Assembly: GCF_000336385.2 (NCBI RefSeq)
Contig: NZ_HG424462.1
Span: 1 to 34,525, forward strand
Source of the DNA: Lysobacter antibioticus HS124
GTDB lineage: Bacteria; Pseudomonadota; Gammaproteobacteria; Xanthomonadales; Xanthomonadaceae
DNA length: 34,525 bases
Direction of reading: 5' to 3'
Positions within the stretch are counted from its first letter, which is position 1, and each line of letters begins with the position of its first letter. A model generated the notes under the pieces. It was not told where the DNA came from. It made no database searches and worked only from the letters and a program-made list of their open reading frames with translations. The translations under genes were made by a program, and so were the position numbers. Shown here in pieces: positions 8,914 to 16,932 of the stretch.

Positions 8914-10401
8914 TTACTGCGGGATCCTGGGGCCGATTGGGGACGAAGGCTGCGCCTGATCGAGTTGCTGGCTTTGCGACTGCGTACGCTGCGCTTCCAG
9001 GGCGATGCTCTGATTCGCCACGCGGAGTTTTTCGTCCGACTGTTCGACCGGTGTGGCGGCCGCCTGCTGGACCGGCACGCTGGCGCGCTTGTGCGCAGGG
9101 TCGTCGAGCCGGCCTTCGACCACGAAGACATTGCCGTTGTGACCCAGGACAACATGATCGGCGCGGTTGATTGCGTTGGCTGCCAGCGAAATGCCGTGCG
9201 CCTGCGGATGCGCTTCGCGATTGTCCTTGCACGCAGCCAGCAGGCTGCGGCTCAGTCGCTCGCTGGCTTCGTCGAAAGGTTTGCCGATCTTTTCATCAAT
9301 GGCCCGTACGCCACTGCGGATCTGTTCCAGCAAGCCGTGATCGGGATGGCCGGGGTAGTCAGGCCGTAGAACTGCGACGGCGCGCTCGGCGATCTCGGCT
9401 TTCGGCGCGTCCTGATTGGCTGTGGTCAAGGTGTGGCGGATCGTCGCCAGTTGCATTTGCCCGTGACTGAGGTCGACGAAGCCGAAGGTCCGTCCGCTCA
9501 GGTCCAGCCCGTTCCGCTCGATCTGGCGCGGATCGAGCTTCAATGCCGCCATGTCCAGATGCACCGTCGGCGCCTGCTGATGAACAAGCCGGCCATCGCG
9601 CTCGGCGTCGTACCACTTGGCGGCGATGGTCTGTATTGCGCTGACGCCGAAATAGTCGTTATAGCCGGAGTCGCGATGGCGGCCCAGGCGCTGACTCTGA
9701 TCGTAGTAACAGCGGGCAACAGCCTCGACTGAGGCAGGGTCCTTGGCGTTCTGGTAGCCGTGTTCGTTGAGCTTGACCCCAGGGGCGAATCTGAGCTAGT
9801 TCTTTGCTGCGTCTCCCAGTACGCACGATGTAGTGGGCTGGGCCCGTTGCATGAACTCATTCGGATCAAGATGGCCGTCGTTCTCGACCCGAACTCGGCT
9901 GGCCAGCGCATTCAGGCCAGCGAGCTCCGCTAGCGCTTCGCCATGGCGGAACTCCGTCAAGTAGCTCTTTGTAGGTGCGGTCAAGTCGAGCGAGGACTCA
10001 TTGCCAAGTCCTTGCTGCAGGCGGAACTCAATCTCGGACGAAAACCTCTGCACAGAATCGATTGACGTTTTCCGCCTCAGTGCATGAGCCGTTTCATGAC
10101 CCAGCGCGACGGTGAGCAGGTCGCCTTGTTCTTGTGGGGATAGTTGCGGGTCGTTGAGAGTTCTTTCGGTGAGATGGATGAGTCGATCCCGGAGGCCGTA
10201 GTGTGCCGCTTCATTCGGATTGTCGGACAGCGCTATCCCGATCAGGCTTCCGTTGCGCGCCGCGCGGGTGATCAGGTCGGCCAGCAGGGGAGAGTTGACG
10301 ATGGCCGCGCGCAACTTATCCATGTCCTGTCGATGCAGGCCATTCGGTCTGGTTTCGGATCGCTTGAGAACCCCCTCAAGTTCCGCGGGAACATCGCTCA
10401 T
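8914..10401 (-). pseudogene. HExxH metallopeptidase-XVIPCD type IV effector, interrupted by an amber codon
   Basis: One reading frame of 495 positions with a single in-frame TAG at 9796-9798 (position 202). The start at 10401 overlaps the upstream lipoprotein stop as ATGA. The part before the stop (201 residues) has the zinc-peptidase motif HETAH (102-106) and a downstream GEALAELAGLNAL, where E155 or E159 could be the third ligand. The frame continues after the stop with sensible sequence (GVKLNEHGYQNAKDPASVEA, then LDPRQIERNGLDL). At about 346-460 follows a XVIPCD-type module: DHGLLEQIRSGV, SERLSRSLL, RADHVVLGHNG, EGRLDDPAHKRA, then a Gln-rich tail. XVIPCD docks effectors on VirD4 of the Xanthomonadales bacterial-killing T4SS. 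As written, the peptidase is cut off from its secretion signal. A GTG at 9564 could start a separate C-terminal product. Confidence 0.82.
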
Positions 10402-11129
10402 TTGGCTTCTCGCGCGGCGTCGATGGCTATTGCCCCGACACAAGGGTCGCCTTTGTTGCTTCCATTATGAGCTCTGTACAGTTCAGCCTTTACATAGAAA
10501 GTCAGTCCATTGATGCTTGATCGACGCACGAATCCCCACTGTTCACGATGCGGTAGTGTGGTTTCCCGGCCGTCGTATCCTTGCTCAGATAGATCGTTGG
10601 CGAATTCCGAGATGCCGAACGTGCATATCGAAGAACGATCGTTTTCCGTATCCTTGGGCAGGAAGCTGATTCTTATGTGTTTGCCGGGAGCCTTGCGATA
10701 GACCGTGCTGACACTGACGCGATAAGAGCCGATTCCCTTCAGCTCGCCTAAGGATTCACCCTCGCGAATAGTCAGAAGCTCCGGTGTGAAAGGGCTACCC
10801 ATCATTCGGGCGACATTCTCGGATTCGGTATCGGCCTCAGTACTGAGAGTGGCGGTCAGGCGAAGGATCCGTTGCCGCAGTTCGGCGACACCGATAGCAG
10901 GAGCGAGGGCATCCGCTCTGTCGGCTGTCGGTCGCGCGGTCTGCGCTTTGTGAATATGGTCGTATTTCGTCTCTGCACTTCGAGCCGCCGCATTTATTTC
11001 AACGGCTATCGGGTCTTCGTCCTGAATCACGATGGTCTCCTTGGCGCTTTCGCCGGGGGCGCGGGTGCAGCCGTTCATTGCGAGTACGCTGGCTAGCAGG
11101 ACGGCATTCCGGACGAGTTCTTTGGCCAT
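10398..11129 (-). CDS. Lipoprotein, probable immunity protein for the adjacent effector
   Basis: A 243-residue protein starting at the ATG at 11129 with GGAAG upstream. It has a type II signal peptide: basic N-terminus, hydrophobic core (VLLASVLA) and a lipobox ending MNGC with C21 as the lipidated residue. The residue after it is Thr, which favours outer-membrane sorting. The mature part is soluble, with a beta-rich C-terminal half (GIGSYRVSVSTVYRKAPG, HIRISFLP) and two cysteines that could form a disulfide. The stop codon overlaps the effector start (ATGA), so the two are translationally coupled. Known T4SS immunity proteins of Xanthomonas are periplasmic lipoproteins encoded just before their effectors, which is exactly this layout. 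The immunity role is inference from context. Confidence 0.78.
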   Translation of the reverse strand: MAKELVRNAVLLASVLAMNGCTRAPGESAKETIVIQDEDPIAVEINAAARSAETKYDHIHKAQTARPTADRADALAPAIGVAELRQRILRLTATLSTEADTESENVARMMGSPFTPELLTIREGESLGELKGIGSYRVSVSTVYRKAPGKHIRISFLPKDTENDRSSICTFGISEFANDLSEQGYDGRETTLPHREQWGFVRRSSINGLTFYVKAELYRAHNGSNKGDPCVGAIAIDAAREAK

Positions 11130-11152
11130 TTGCGTTCTTCCGCGATAGTCCG

Positions 11153-11173
11153 TTGGCGAAGAAATTACGCCAA
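11153..11173. promoter_or_regulatory. Inverted repeat upstream of the immunity-effector operon
   Basis: TTGGCG-N9-CGCCAA, two perfect 6-base arms, lies 24 bases upstream of the lipoprotein start. On the minus strand the left arm TTGGCG could serve as a -35 element, with GACTAT 17 bases later as -10. This is a possible operator or promoter. Confidence 0.35.
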
Positions 11174-11530
11174 CTTCAGCGAACGAGCTAGATGGATACC
11201 GAAAGTTGCGATCTCCGTCGGCTAGTGTGTTTTACCCGATGGCGCCGCTCCCAGTGCCATTGCCGAACCTCCGTTGCAGTCGACCTAACGACGCGAAAGC
11301 CCATCTGTCGGGCTACTTGACTGGCCGCGAGCAGTCGCTGGATGCGGCGCAGGAGCCTTGCGAAGAGAGGTTCATCTCAGCTCGGACGGATCATAGTGCT
11401 GGGTAAGCGGCACCGTCTCTGAAAACGATCGAGACCCAACCGGGTTTTTTCGGCCAGTTTCATGCTTTCCAGCACGGCGACGCGGGTCAATGACCTCGGA
11501 TCAGACCGAATTAAATCAGCCCCATTCCGG
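11174..11530. other. Intergenic region without a recognisable gene
   Basis: About 360 bases of lower-GC sequence between the lipoprotein gene and the next minus-strand gene. Short open frames exist on both strands but have no start site support or family pattern. A weak ACCC/GGGT hairpin followed by TTTTTT lies near 11430-11450; it is too short to call a terminator. Confidence 0.5.
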
Positions 11531-11980
11531 TCAAACCGAGTCCAGACCGATGGCGACATCGTAACTGGGTAGCGTCATGGCGACGCGGAACTCGGGCATG
11601 GCTTCCACCGCCGAGTAATAGGCTTCGACATCGGCGAAGTCGAACGACCACCGGTTGGCTTGGATGCCGGCCGTGGCCGGCGTGGGGGCGCAGCTCAGTT
11701 CGCAGTGCAGTTGTTCGTAGCCGAGGAATTCGTCGTCCTGGTCGGTCAGTTCGAACTGGCACAGCGGATCGAAATAGAACCGCGGCTGGCCGCTGAAGTC
11801 GTAGGTGCCGAACTGCACCAGCAGGCCGATTCGGTCCCGGCCGTCGTGGGATGTCTCCAAGCCGCGCCCGAACGACTTGAACGCCTCCCAGGCGGCCGCC
11901 GGCGCGGTCGGGGAGCCCACGCCACGGGCGGCGAGCTCGGCTTGCAGGCGTTCGAGCTCGACGGTGAATGCGTGTGGCAT
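11531..11980 (-). CDS. Uncharacterised protein
   Basis: A 149-residue soluble protein. The ATG at 11980 (product beginning PHAFTVELERLQAELAARG) was preferred because the open frame upstream is low-complexity shadow sequence; no strong ribosome binding site is visible. An N-terminal helix is followed by a mixed alpha/beta region with many aromatic residues (FGTYDFSGQPRFYFDPLCQF, YYSAVEAMPEF). I do not recognise a family. Its position next to effector and toxin genes leaves open a cytoplasmic immunity or chaperone role, but nothing in the sequence shows it. Confidence 0.6.
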   Translation of the reverse strand: MPHAFTVELERLQAELAARGVGSPTAPAAAWEAFKSFGRGLETSHDGRDRIGLLVQFGTYDFSGQPRFYFDPLCQFELTDQDDEFLGYEQLHCELSCAPTPATAGIQANRWSFDFADVEAYYSAVEAMPEFRVAMTLPSYDVAIGLDSV

Positions 11981-12290
11981 GGATGCCCCGGCGGTCGATG
12001 CGGAACGAATCGGCGGATTCTGTTGCCGGGTAGCAGAGGCGTCAATCGGGAGGTTGTGGTGTCTGGCGGCGCAGGCAAGTGGCCGCGACGGCGATACGGC
12101 AAGCCAGGCCGACGGGGACCGGGCGTTGGTTTCGGCTGGCTCGACGCCCCCGGTGCGCGGATGCAACCATGCGCGCAGGTCTGCAAGGAGGCTGCGCGGT
12201 GGAGCAAGGGCTATGGGGCGTGCGGGCAGTCTGCCTGCCGGCGGCTGCGCGCGCTGCAGGGCGGATCGCGATCACGCCGTGGATGTCGCC
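11981..12290. other. Divergent intergenic region, nothing recognised
   Basis: About 310 bases between two divergent starts. No convincing gene, RNA fold or known operator was seen. Confidence 0.4.
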
Positions 12291-13025
12291 GTGAAGACCG
12301 CGCACAAGTTTCTGATCTGGCTGGCGGTGCTGCCGCTGTCGGTGCTGTTGGTGCGCTTGACCGGTCAAGGCGCTTGGCTGCTCGGCGGACTGGTCGCGCT
12401 GATCGCGACGATCCTGTACGGCTCGGACCTGCATGCGCAGGCGTTGCAGACGACCGATGCCAAACGCGGGTCGCTGCGCCGTTTGGCCCTGGAACTGCCG
12501 CGGTTCGTCCTGGCCGCGGTCTGCATGGCGATCGGGCTGGCCTGCCTGGGCTGGTTGGGCTGGACGGTCTGGCAGCCGCAGTCCCTGGCGTTGAAGCAAG
12601 CCCTGGTCCTGGCCGGGGTGGCGCTGCTGATGCTGGGTGGCGGCGCGGCATTGTGGCTCGAAGGCGTGCGCGGGCCGCCGCCGCAGGTGCGCGACTGGTT
12701 TTCGGTCCGGTTCGACGAACACGAAGTGCATATCCTCGCGCGCCCGCCGGGCGAGGCGCCGTTCGATGGGAGCTTCGCCTGGGACGCGATCGAGCGGGTG
12801 ATCTTCAAAGACGGCGGGATCTACCGCAGCGACGTGTTCTACGTGTTTGTCCGCGGCGGCGAGCGCGCGTTCGCGGTCCTGACCGAAGGCGAGGGCGGGT
12901 CGGCCTTCTGCGGCGCCTTGTGCGAACGCGGCCATTTCCCGTCGGAGATCTTCTTCCAGGCGATGGGCTCGACCGGCGGCGAGACCTATGTCTGGCCGCC
13001 GTTGGAATCGGACGGGAAGTCTTGA
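12291..13025 (+). CDS. Four-segment membrane protein, unknown function
   Basis: About 244 residues from a GTG at 12291; another GTG at 12279 is also possible, and no strong ribosome binding site distinguishes them. Four hydrophobic segments are visible at about residues 7-24, 29-45, 71-94 and 103-123, followed by a soluble C-terminal domain of about 120 residues (DWFSVRFDEHEVHILARPPG, AIERVIFKDGGIY). The soluble part, with alternating strand-like stretches, resembles PH-like or bPH domains sometimes fused to membrane helices, but this is a guess. It is convergent with the histidine phosphatase gene downstream. Confidence 0.65.
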   Translation: MKTAHKFLIWLAVLPLSVLLVRLTGQGAWLLGGLVALIATILYGSDLHAQALQTTDAKRGSLRRLALELPRFVLAAVCMAIGLACLGWLGWTVWQPQSLALKQALVLAGVALLMLGGGAALWLEGVRGPPPQVRDWFSVRFDEHEVHILARPPGEAPFDGSFAWDAIERVIFKDGGIYRSDVFYVFVRGGERAFAVLTEGEGGSAFCGALCERGHFPSEIFFQAMGSTGGETYVWPPLESDGKS

Positions 13026-13071
13026 CGGTCGTCGAGCCGCGAAAGGCCGGCGGTCCGTCGGGCGGTCCCGA

Positions 13072-13824
13072 CTAGATCGCCGGCTCGGGCTCGGGGACGG
13101 CGTTGCGGTCGGCGTGCGCCTGCGTGTCGGTGGGCGCGAACACATAGCCCAGATCGGTACGCCCGTGCACCAGCCGGATCGAGGCGTTGGGCGGGTTCTT
13201 TTCCTGCTCGAACCACTCGTAGGGATGGTGCAGCCATTGCATCAGGAAGGCGCGGATGGTGACGCCGTGGCTGACCACCACGATCTGGTCGATGCCGTTC
13301 TTGTCGTAGTCGCGCTGGAAGGTGCCGAAGGCCTGGTGCACGCGGATGGCGACGTCGAAGCGGCTTTCGCCCAGCGGCATGCGCGCCCAGAAGCGGCCTT
13401 CGAATTCGACCTGCTTGTCGAAATGCGCGGATTCGCGCGGAAACTGCAGCGGCAGCTGGTCCTCGGGGATGCCGTCGAACAGGCCGAACTGCTGTTCGAC
13501 CAGGTTGACGTGTTCGCGCCGGTCGAAGGCGAACTTGGCGCGATCGTGATCGCTCGCGGTCGCGGCCACGGCTTCGACGCCGCGGATGACTTCATCGGCA
13601 GTCTGGCGGGTGCGGGTATAGGGCGAGACCCAGAAGCGGGTGCGGGTCTGAGCGGTGTTGCGTTCGAGGAAGTGACGGCCCAGCCATTGGCCGGCCGCAT
13701 ATGCCTGGCGGCGGCCGGTATCGGTCAGGGGAATGGCGTGGTCGGCCAGTTCCAGGTGTTTGCGCTTGTCGACGTTGCCGGCCGATTCGCCATGGCGGAT
13801 GAAGATCAACGAAAGCGGGGTCAT
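13072..13824 (-). CDS. Histidine phosphatase family protein (phosphoglycerate-mutase-like)
   Basis: A 250-residue histidine phosphatase. The catalytic signature RHGES (R10, H11, E13) lies in the first strand, SPYTRTRQTA (R71) provides the phosphate-binding arginine, and VVVSHGVTIRAF (H186) gives the second catalytic histidine. These enzymes form a phosphohistidine intermediate on substrates ranging from sugar phosphates to nucleotides. Length and the long insert around residues 95-150 (HVNLVEQQFGLFDGIPEDQL) suggest a broad-specificity phosphatase rather than a glycolytic mutase. Substrate is unknown. No operon partner is evident. Confidence 0.88.
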   Translation of the reverse strand: MTPLSLIFIRHGESAGNVDKRKHLELADHAIPLTDTGRRQAYAAGQWLGRHFLERNTAQTRTRFWVSPYTRTRQTADEVIRGVEAVAATASDHDRAKFAFDRREHVNLVEQQFGLFDGIPEDQLPLQFPRESAHFDKQVEFEGRFWARMPLGESRFDVAIRVHQAFGTFQRDYDKNGIDQIVVVSHGVTIRAFLMQWLHHPYEWFEQEKNPPNASIRLVHGRTDLGYVFAPTDTQAHADRNAVPEPEPAI

Positions 13825-14048
13825 GCGGTGTCGGCTCCTTGGCGGACGGCGTGCGCGTTCCTGCGCGGTTCGCCGGCGACGATAGCGGCCGCTGGCTCCC
13901 GGGACAACGCGACCGGGGGCGTAATGGCATGACGGGCATGAACCAGGAAAGCGGAGGGCTGGCCGAGTGGCGCGCCTGTGCCGGACCGGTACCGGGATGC
14001 CTCGGGCGAACTCCAGACGACCGATTACAGATCCTTACATTTGATCTC

Positions 14049-14063
14049 TAGACGACCGGTCTA
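14049..14063. promoter_or_regulatory. TetR operator, copy 1 (upstream of the tetR gene)
   Basis: TAGACGACCGGTCTA, with half-sites TAGAC and GTCTA, 20 bases before the regulator start. It is similar to the NemR box of enterobacteria. A degenerate left half, CAGACGACCG, lies about 35 bases further upstream (14014-14023). Confidence 0.8.
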
Positions 14064-14083
14064 ATCGGGGCTAGAGTGCGCCC

Positions 14084-14689
14084 ATGACCGCCGTCCCCGC
14101 TCAGCACGATGTGCGCCAGCACATTCTCGACATCGCTTACCCCTTGCTGCTGCGCAAGGGCTTCACCGCGGTCGGCCTGGCCGAGGTGCTGGCCGCGGCG
14201 CAGGTGCCGAAGGGCTCGTTCTATCACTACTTCGGCTCCAAGGAGGCCTTCGGCGAGGCCGTGCTGGAGGCGTATTTCGCCGACTACCTGGGGCGGATGG
14301 ACACCTTGCTGGCGCAGCCGGGAACGGCGGCGCAGCGGCTGTTGGACTATTTCTACGACTGGCTGGACTCCCAGACCGGCGACGAGGCGCAGAGCCGCTG
14401 CCTGGTGGTCAAGCTTGGCGCTGAAGTCTGCGATCTGTCGGAAACCATGCGCGCGGCGCTGGCGCGCGGCACCGGCGGGATCGTCGAACGACTGGCGCGT
14501 TGCGTCGAAGCCGGGCGGGCCGATGGTTCGCTGGCCGAAGCCGTCGGCGACGCGCGCACCCTCGGCGCGACCCTGTACCAAAACTGGCTCGGCGCCAGCC
14601 TGTTGGCCAAGATCACCCACGACCGCACGCCGCTGGACACCGCCCTGATCGGCACCCGGCAGTTGCTCGGTCTGCGTTTGTACACCTGA
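14084..14689 (+). CDS. TetR-family repressor (NemR/AcuR-like)
   Basis: A 201-residue TetR regulator. The DNA-binding domain covers residues 8-60 and contains the typical FTAVGLAEVLAAAQVPKGSF-YHYFGSKEAF pattern. The C-terminal ligand domain resembles the NemR/AcuR group, which senses electrophiles through reactive cysteines; C105, C115 and C168 (approximate positions) are candidates. Identical operators precede this gene and the oxidoreductase 160 bases downstream, which strongly suggests autorepression plus control of that enzyme. Confidence 0.9.
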   Translation: MTAVPAQHDVRQHILDIAYPLLLRKGFTAVGLAEVLAAAQVPKGSFYHYFGSKEAFGEAVLEAYFADYLGRMDTLLAQPGTAAQRLLDYFYDWLDSQTGDEAQSRCLVVKLGAEVCDLSETMRAALARGTGGIVERLARCVEAGRADGSLAEAVGDARTLGATLYQNWLGASLLAKITHDRTPLDTALIGTRQLLGLRLYT

Positions 14690-14743
14690 TCCAGCGATTC
14701 CAGCCGGGCGTTCGGCCCGCCCGCTTTTTCTGCGTCCATGAAC

Positions 14744-14758
14744 TAGACGACCGGTCTA
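14744..14758. promoter_or_regulatory. TetR operator, copy 2 (upstream of the oxidoreductase gene)
   Basis: An exact copy of the 15-base site at 14049, including the following AAT, located 90 bases before the oxidoreductase start and just upstream of an AT-rich TAATTTATTT stretch that may hold its -10 element. Confidence 0.8.
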
Positions 14759-14848
14759 ATTTATTTCGTAACGCCGTAGTCAACCCGCTGCCGGCCGTCC
14801 CGCGGATCGCGCGGCTTTCTTCACTAGACACACTCAAAGGCCTTTCCC

Positions 14849-15883
14849 ATGCCGCAAACCGACACCGTCAACCGCCGCATCGTCCTGGCTTCGCGTCCCA
14901 ACGGTCTGCCCAGCACGCACAACTTCCGCCTCGAACAGGCCGAGATGCCGACCCCGGGACCCGGTCAGGTGCTGCTACGCACCGAGTACCTGTCGCTGGA
15001 CCCTTACATGCGCAATCTGATGGAAGAAATCGGCCCGACCTATGCGCCGTCGGTGCCGCTGGACCAGACCATGGTCGGCGGCACCATCGCCCGGGTGGTG
15101 GCGTCAAAACACCCGCAGTTCCGCGTCGGCGAACGCGTGCTGGCGAATGCCGGCTGGCAGGACTATGCCCTGTCGGACGGCCAGGACCTGCTCGCCCTCG
15201 GCGACGATCCGCGGCCGTCGCTGTCGCTGGGCGGCCTGGGCATGCCCGGGTTCACCGCGTATGTCGGCCTGTTGGACATCGGCCAGCCCAAGCCGGGCGA
15301 AACCGTGGTGGTGGCCGCCGCGACCGGTGCGGTGGGTTCGGCGGTCGGGCAGATCGCCAAGCTCAAGGGCGCGCGCGTGGTGGGCATCGCCGGCGGCGCC
15401 GACAAATGCCGCTACGCGGTCGAGGAGCTCGGCTTCGACGTCTGCATCGACCGTCGCGATCCGCAATTCGAGCAGCGCCTCGCCGAGGCTTGCCCGGACG
15501 GCATCGACGTGTACTTCGAAAACGTCGGCGGCGCGGTGTTCGACGCGGTGCTGCCGTTGCTGAACGTCGGCGCGCGGGTGCCGGTGTGCGGCCACATCGC
15601 CGACTACAACAGCCAGAACCTACCCGCCGGCCCCAATCGCTTGCCGCTGCTGATGGCGGCGGTGCTGCAGAAGCGCATCCGCATGCAGGGCTTCATCATC
15701 CTCGATCACTACGGCGAACGCTTCGAGGCTTTCCGACGCGAGATGGGCGAATGGGTCGCCAGCGGCCGGATCAAGCTGCGCGAAGACCGCGTCGACGGCC
15801 TGGAGAATGCGCCGGAGGCCTTCATCGGCCTGCTGCAGGGGCGCAATTTCGGCAAGTTGGTGGTGCGCGTCGGCGAGGGGTGA
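14849..15883 (+). CDS. NADP-dependent oxidoreductase (MDR family, CurA/leukotriene-reductase-like)
   Basis: A 344-residue zinc-independent medium-chain dehydrogenase/reductase that reduces the carbon-carbon double bond of enones using NADPH. The N-terminal GroES-like half contains SLDPYMRNLM and GERVLANAGWQDYAL. The Rossmann half has AAATGAVGSAVGQIAKLKGA, the nucleotide-binding glycine motif, and ENVGGAVFDAVLPLL. The zinc-ligand cysteines of alcohol dehydrogenases are absent, as expected. Control by the adjacent TetR repressor fits a role in detoxifying electrophilic alkenals or quinones. Confidence 0.93.
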   Translation: MPQTDTVNRRIVLASRPNGLPSTHNFRLEQAEMPTPGPGQVLLRTEYLSLDPYMRNLMEEIGPTYAPSVPLDQTMVGGTIARVVASKHPQFRVGERVLANAGWQDYALSDGQDLLALGDDPRPSLSLGGLGMPGFTAYVGLLDIGQPKPGETVVVAAATGAVGSAVGQIAKLKGARVVGIAGGADKCRYAVEELGFDVCIDRRDPQFEQRLAEACPDGIDVYFENVGGAVFDAVLPLLNVGARVPVCGHIADYNSQNLPAGPNRLPLLMAAVLQKRIRMQGFIILDHYGERFEAFRREMGEWVASGRIKLREDRVDGLENAPEAFIGLLQGRNFGKLVVRVGEG

Positions 15884-15964
15884 GGCGCCGGTCCGCCGGA
15901 TGGTTCCGTGGGGACGGCGGTTTCCGATCGGTGCCTGGGGCTGTCTGTGCAAGCCGAAGCAAGT

Positions 15965-16006
15965 CCCCCGGCCGCCCTCCTTTTCGACAGGAGGGAGCGG
16001 CGGGGG
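15965..16006. other. Long GC hairpin between convergent genes
   Basis: CCCCCGGCCGCCCTCCT pairs imperfectly with AGGAGGGAGCGGCGGGGG across a 7-base loop. It lies in the gap between the oxidoreductase and the convergent usp gene. No T tract follows on either strand, so it may be a weak bidirectional terminator or only a transcript-stabilising stem. Confidence 0.4.
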
Positions 16007-16027
16007 CGTGCGGTGCGCTGGCGAGGC

Positions 16028-16450
16028 TCAGCGCACGATGGTCAACGGCGTCTGTGCGTGCGCCAGCACCTTGCCGGCGATCGAACCCAGGAACAGGGTC
16101 TTGAGCGCGCCGCGGCCGTGCGAGCCCATCACGATCAGGTCGCAGCGTTCGGTCTTGGCGAACTTGAGGATGGTCGAAGCGGGCTCGCCGATCGGCAGGT
16201 GTTCTTCGAACTCGAGCTGCGCGCGCTTGAGCGCCGTCCGCGCGCGCTGGGTGGCGGCGCGGCCGTTCTCGGCGTGGTAGCGCACCGCGCCGTCCGCGCC
16301 CAGGTGCACGGCGACGCTGCGCAGCAGGGGTTCGTCGACGTACAGCAGATGCAGCTCCGGCGGCTGCGCCAGCTCGCCGGCGAGGCGGATGGCGTAGCGC
16401 ACCGCGCGCAGGGCGATTTCGCTGCCGTCGACGGCGATCAGGATGCGCAT
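16028..16450 (-). CDS. Universal stress protein, single domain
   Basis: A 140-residue UspA-family protein. The start at 16450 has GGAG 6 bases upstream and gives MRILIAVDGSEIA, the canonical first strand and loop. The C-terminal ATP-binding signature G-2x-G-9x-G-S is intact (GSHGRGALKTLFLGS), so this is probably an ATP-binding member. USPs of this type help survival under oxygen limitation and stasis. An exact FNR box sits about 63 bases upstream of the start codon, in the position expected for class II activation. Confidence 0.93.
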   Translation of the reverse strand: MRILIAVDGSEIALRAVRYAIRLAGELAQPPELHLLYVDEPLLRSVAVHLGADGAVRYHAENGRAATQRARTALKRAQLEFEEHLPIGEPASTILKFAKTERCDLIVMGSHGRGALKTLFLGSIAGKVLAHAQTPLTIVR

Positions 16451-16506
16451 GGTGACTCCGGCGGGTGAGGGGCGATCACAGCATCCGCGCACGCCGGCGG
16501 CGGATA

Positions 16507-16520
16507 TTGATCGCGATCAA
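16507..16520 (-). promoter_or_regulatory. FNR/Anr box upstream of the single-domain usp gene
   Basis: TTGATCGCGATCAA is an exact match to the consensus TTGAT-N4-ATCAA and is fully palindromic. Activation 41.5 bases downstream would put the transcription start near 16472, 22 bases before the usp ATG. Confidence 0.8.
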
Positions 16521-16549
16521 GCTAGGCGGCGATCGCTTGCGATGCCGGT

Positions 16550-16804
16550 TCAAAAGCGCGCCGCCCACAGCGCGGCCATGCTCAGCATCGCCGGCCACAG
16601 CCAGGCTGGGTGCAGGACGGCGCGGCCCAGCGCATGCCGCGGGCGGAAGCCGACGCCGTGGACGAAACCCGCGCAGATCAGCAGCATCAGCGGACTCAGC
16701 AGGCCGTGCCCGGCGGCGCTGATCTCGCCGCCGCGCATCGCCGGCAGGAACAGCAGCGCCAGGGACAGCGCCGATGCCAGCAGCAGCGACACCGCCCGCG
16801 CCAT
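16550..16804 (-). CDS. ybgE: Cyd operon protein YbgE
   Basis: An 84-residue inner-membrane protein, last gene of the cytochrome bd operon. Three hydrophobic segments are seen (about 5-22, 35-53 and 63-82). The LICAGFVHGVGFRPRHALGR segment is characteristic of YbgE. Its ATG shares one base with the cydX stop (TGATG), so it is translationally coupled. The function of YbgE is not established; it is conserved beside cydABX. Confidence 0.82.
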   Translation of the reverse strand: MARAVSLLLASALSLALLFLPAMRGGEISAAGHGLLSPLMLLICAGFVHGVGFRPRHALGRAVLHPAWLWPAMLSMAALWAARF

Positions 16805-16932
16805 CAGGGGCCGTCCTCCAGCGCTTCGCGCCGGCCGCGTTCGTCGTCCTCGTGCAGTTCGAACCACATGGCGTTGAGCACCCCGAAACAGCAGGCCAGG
16901 GCCAGGCCGAGGATCCAGGCGAAGTACCACAT
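16804..16932 (-). CDS. cydX: Cytochrome bd small subunit CydX
   Basis: A 42-residue single-span membrane peptide that stabilises the haem b595/d site of cytochrome bd. The N-terminus MWYFAWILGLALACCFGVLN followed by AMWFE matches the CydX signature, with the conserved Trp and Glu after the span. The C-terminus is acidic. The start overlaps the cydB stop by one base (TGATG), and the stop overlaps ybgE in the same way. Confidence 0.93.
   Translation of the reverse strand: MWYFAWILGLALACCFGVLNAMWFELHEDDERGRREALEDGP

Noticed and set aside
9540-9911. Minus-strand frame of 123 codons opposite the middle of the effector
   Set aside because: It is a different frame over the same region; the in-frame reading across the amber codon gives far more sensible protein sequence continuous with both domains.
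11206-11559. Short open frames on both strands in the gap after the lipoprotein gene
   Set aside because: No ribosome binding site, no pattern and mutual overlap; treated as non-coding.
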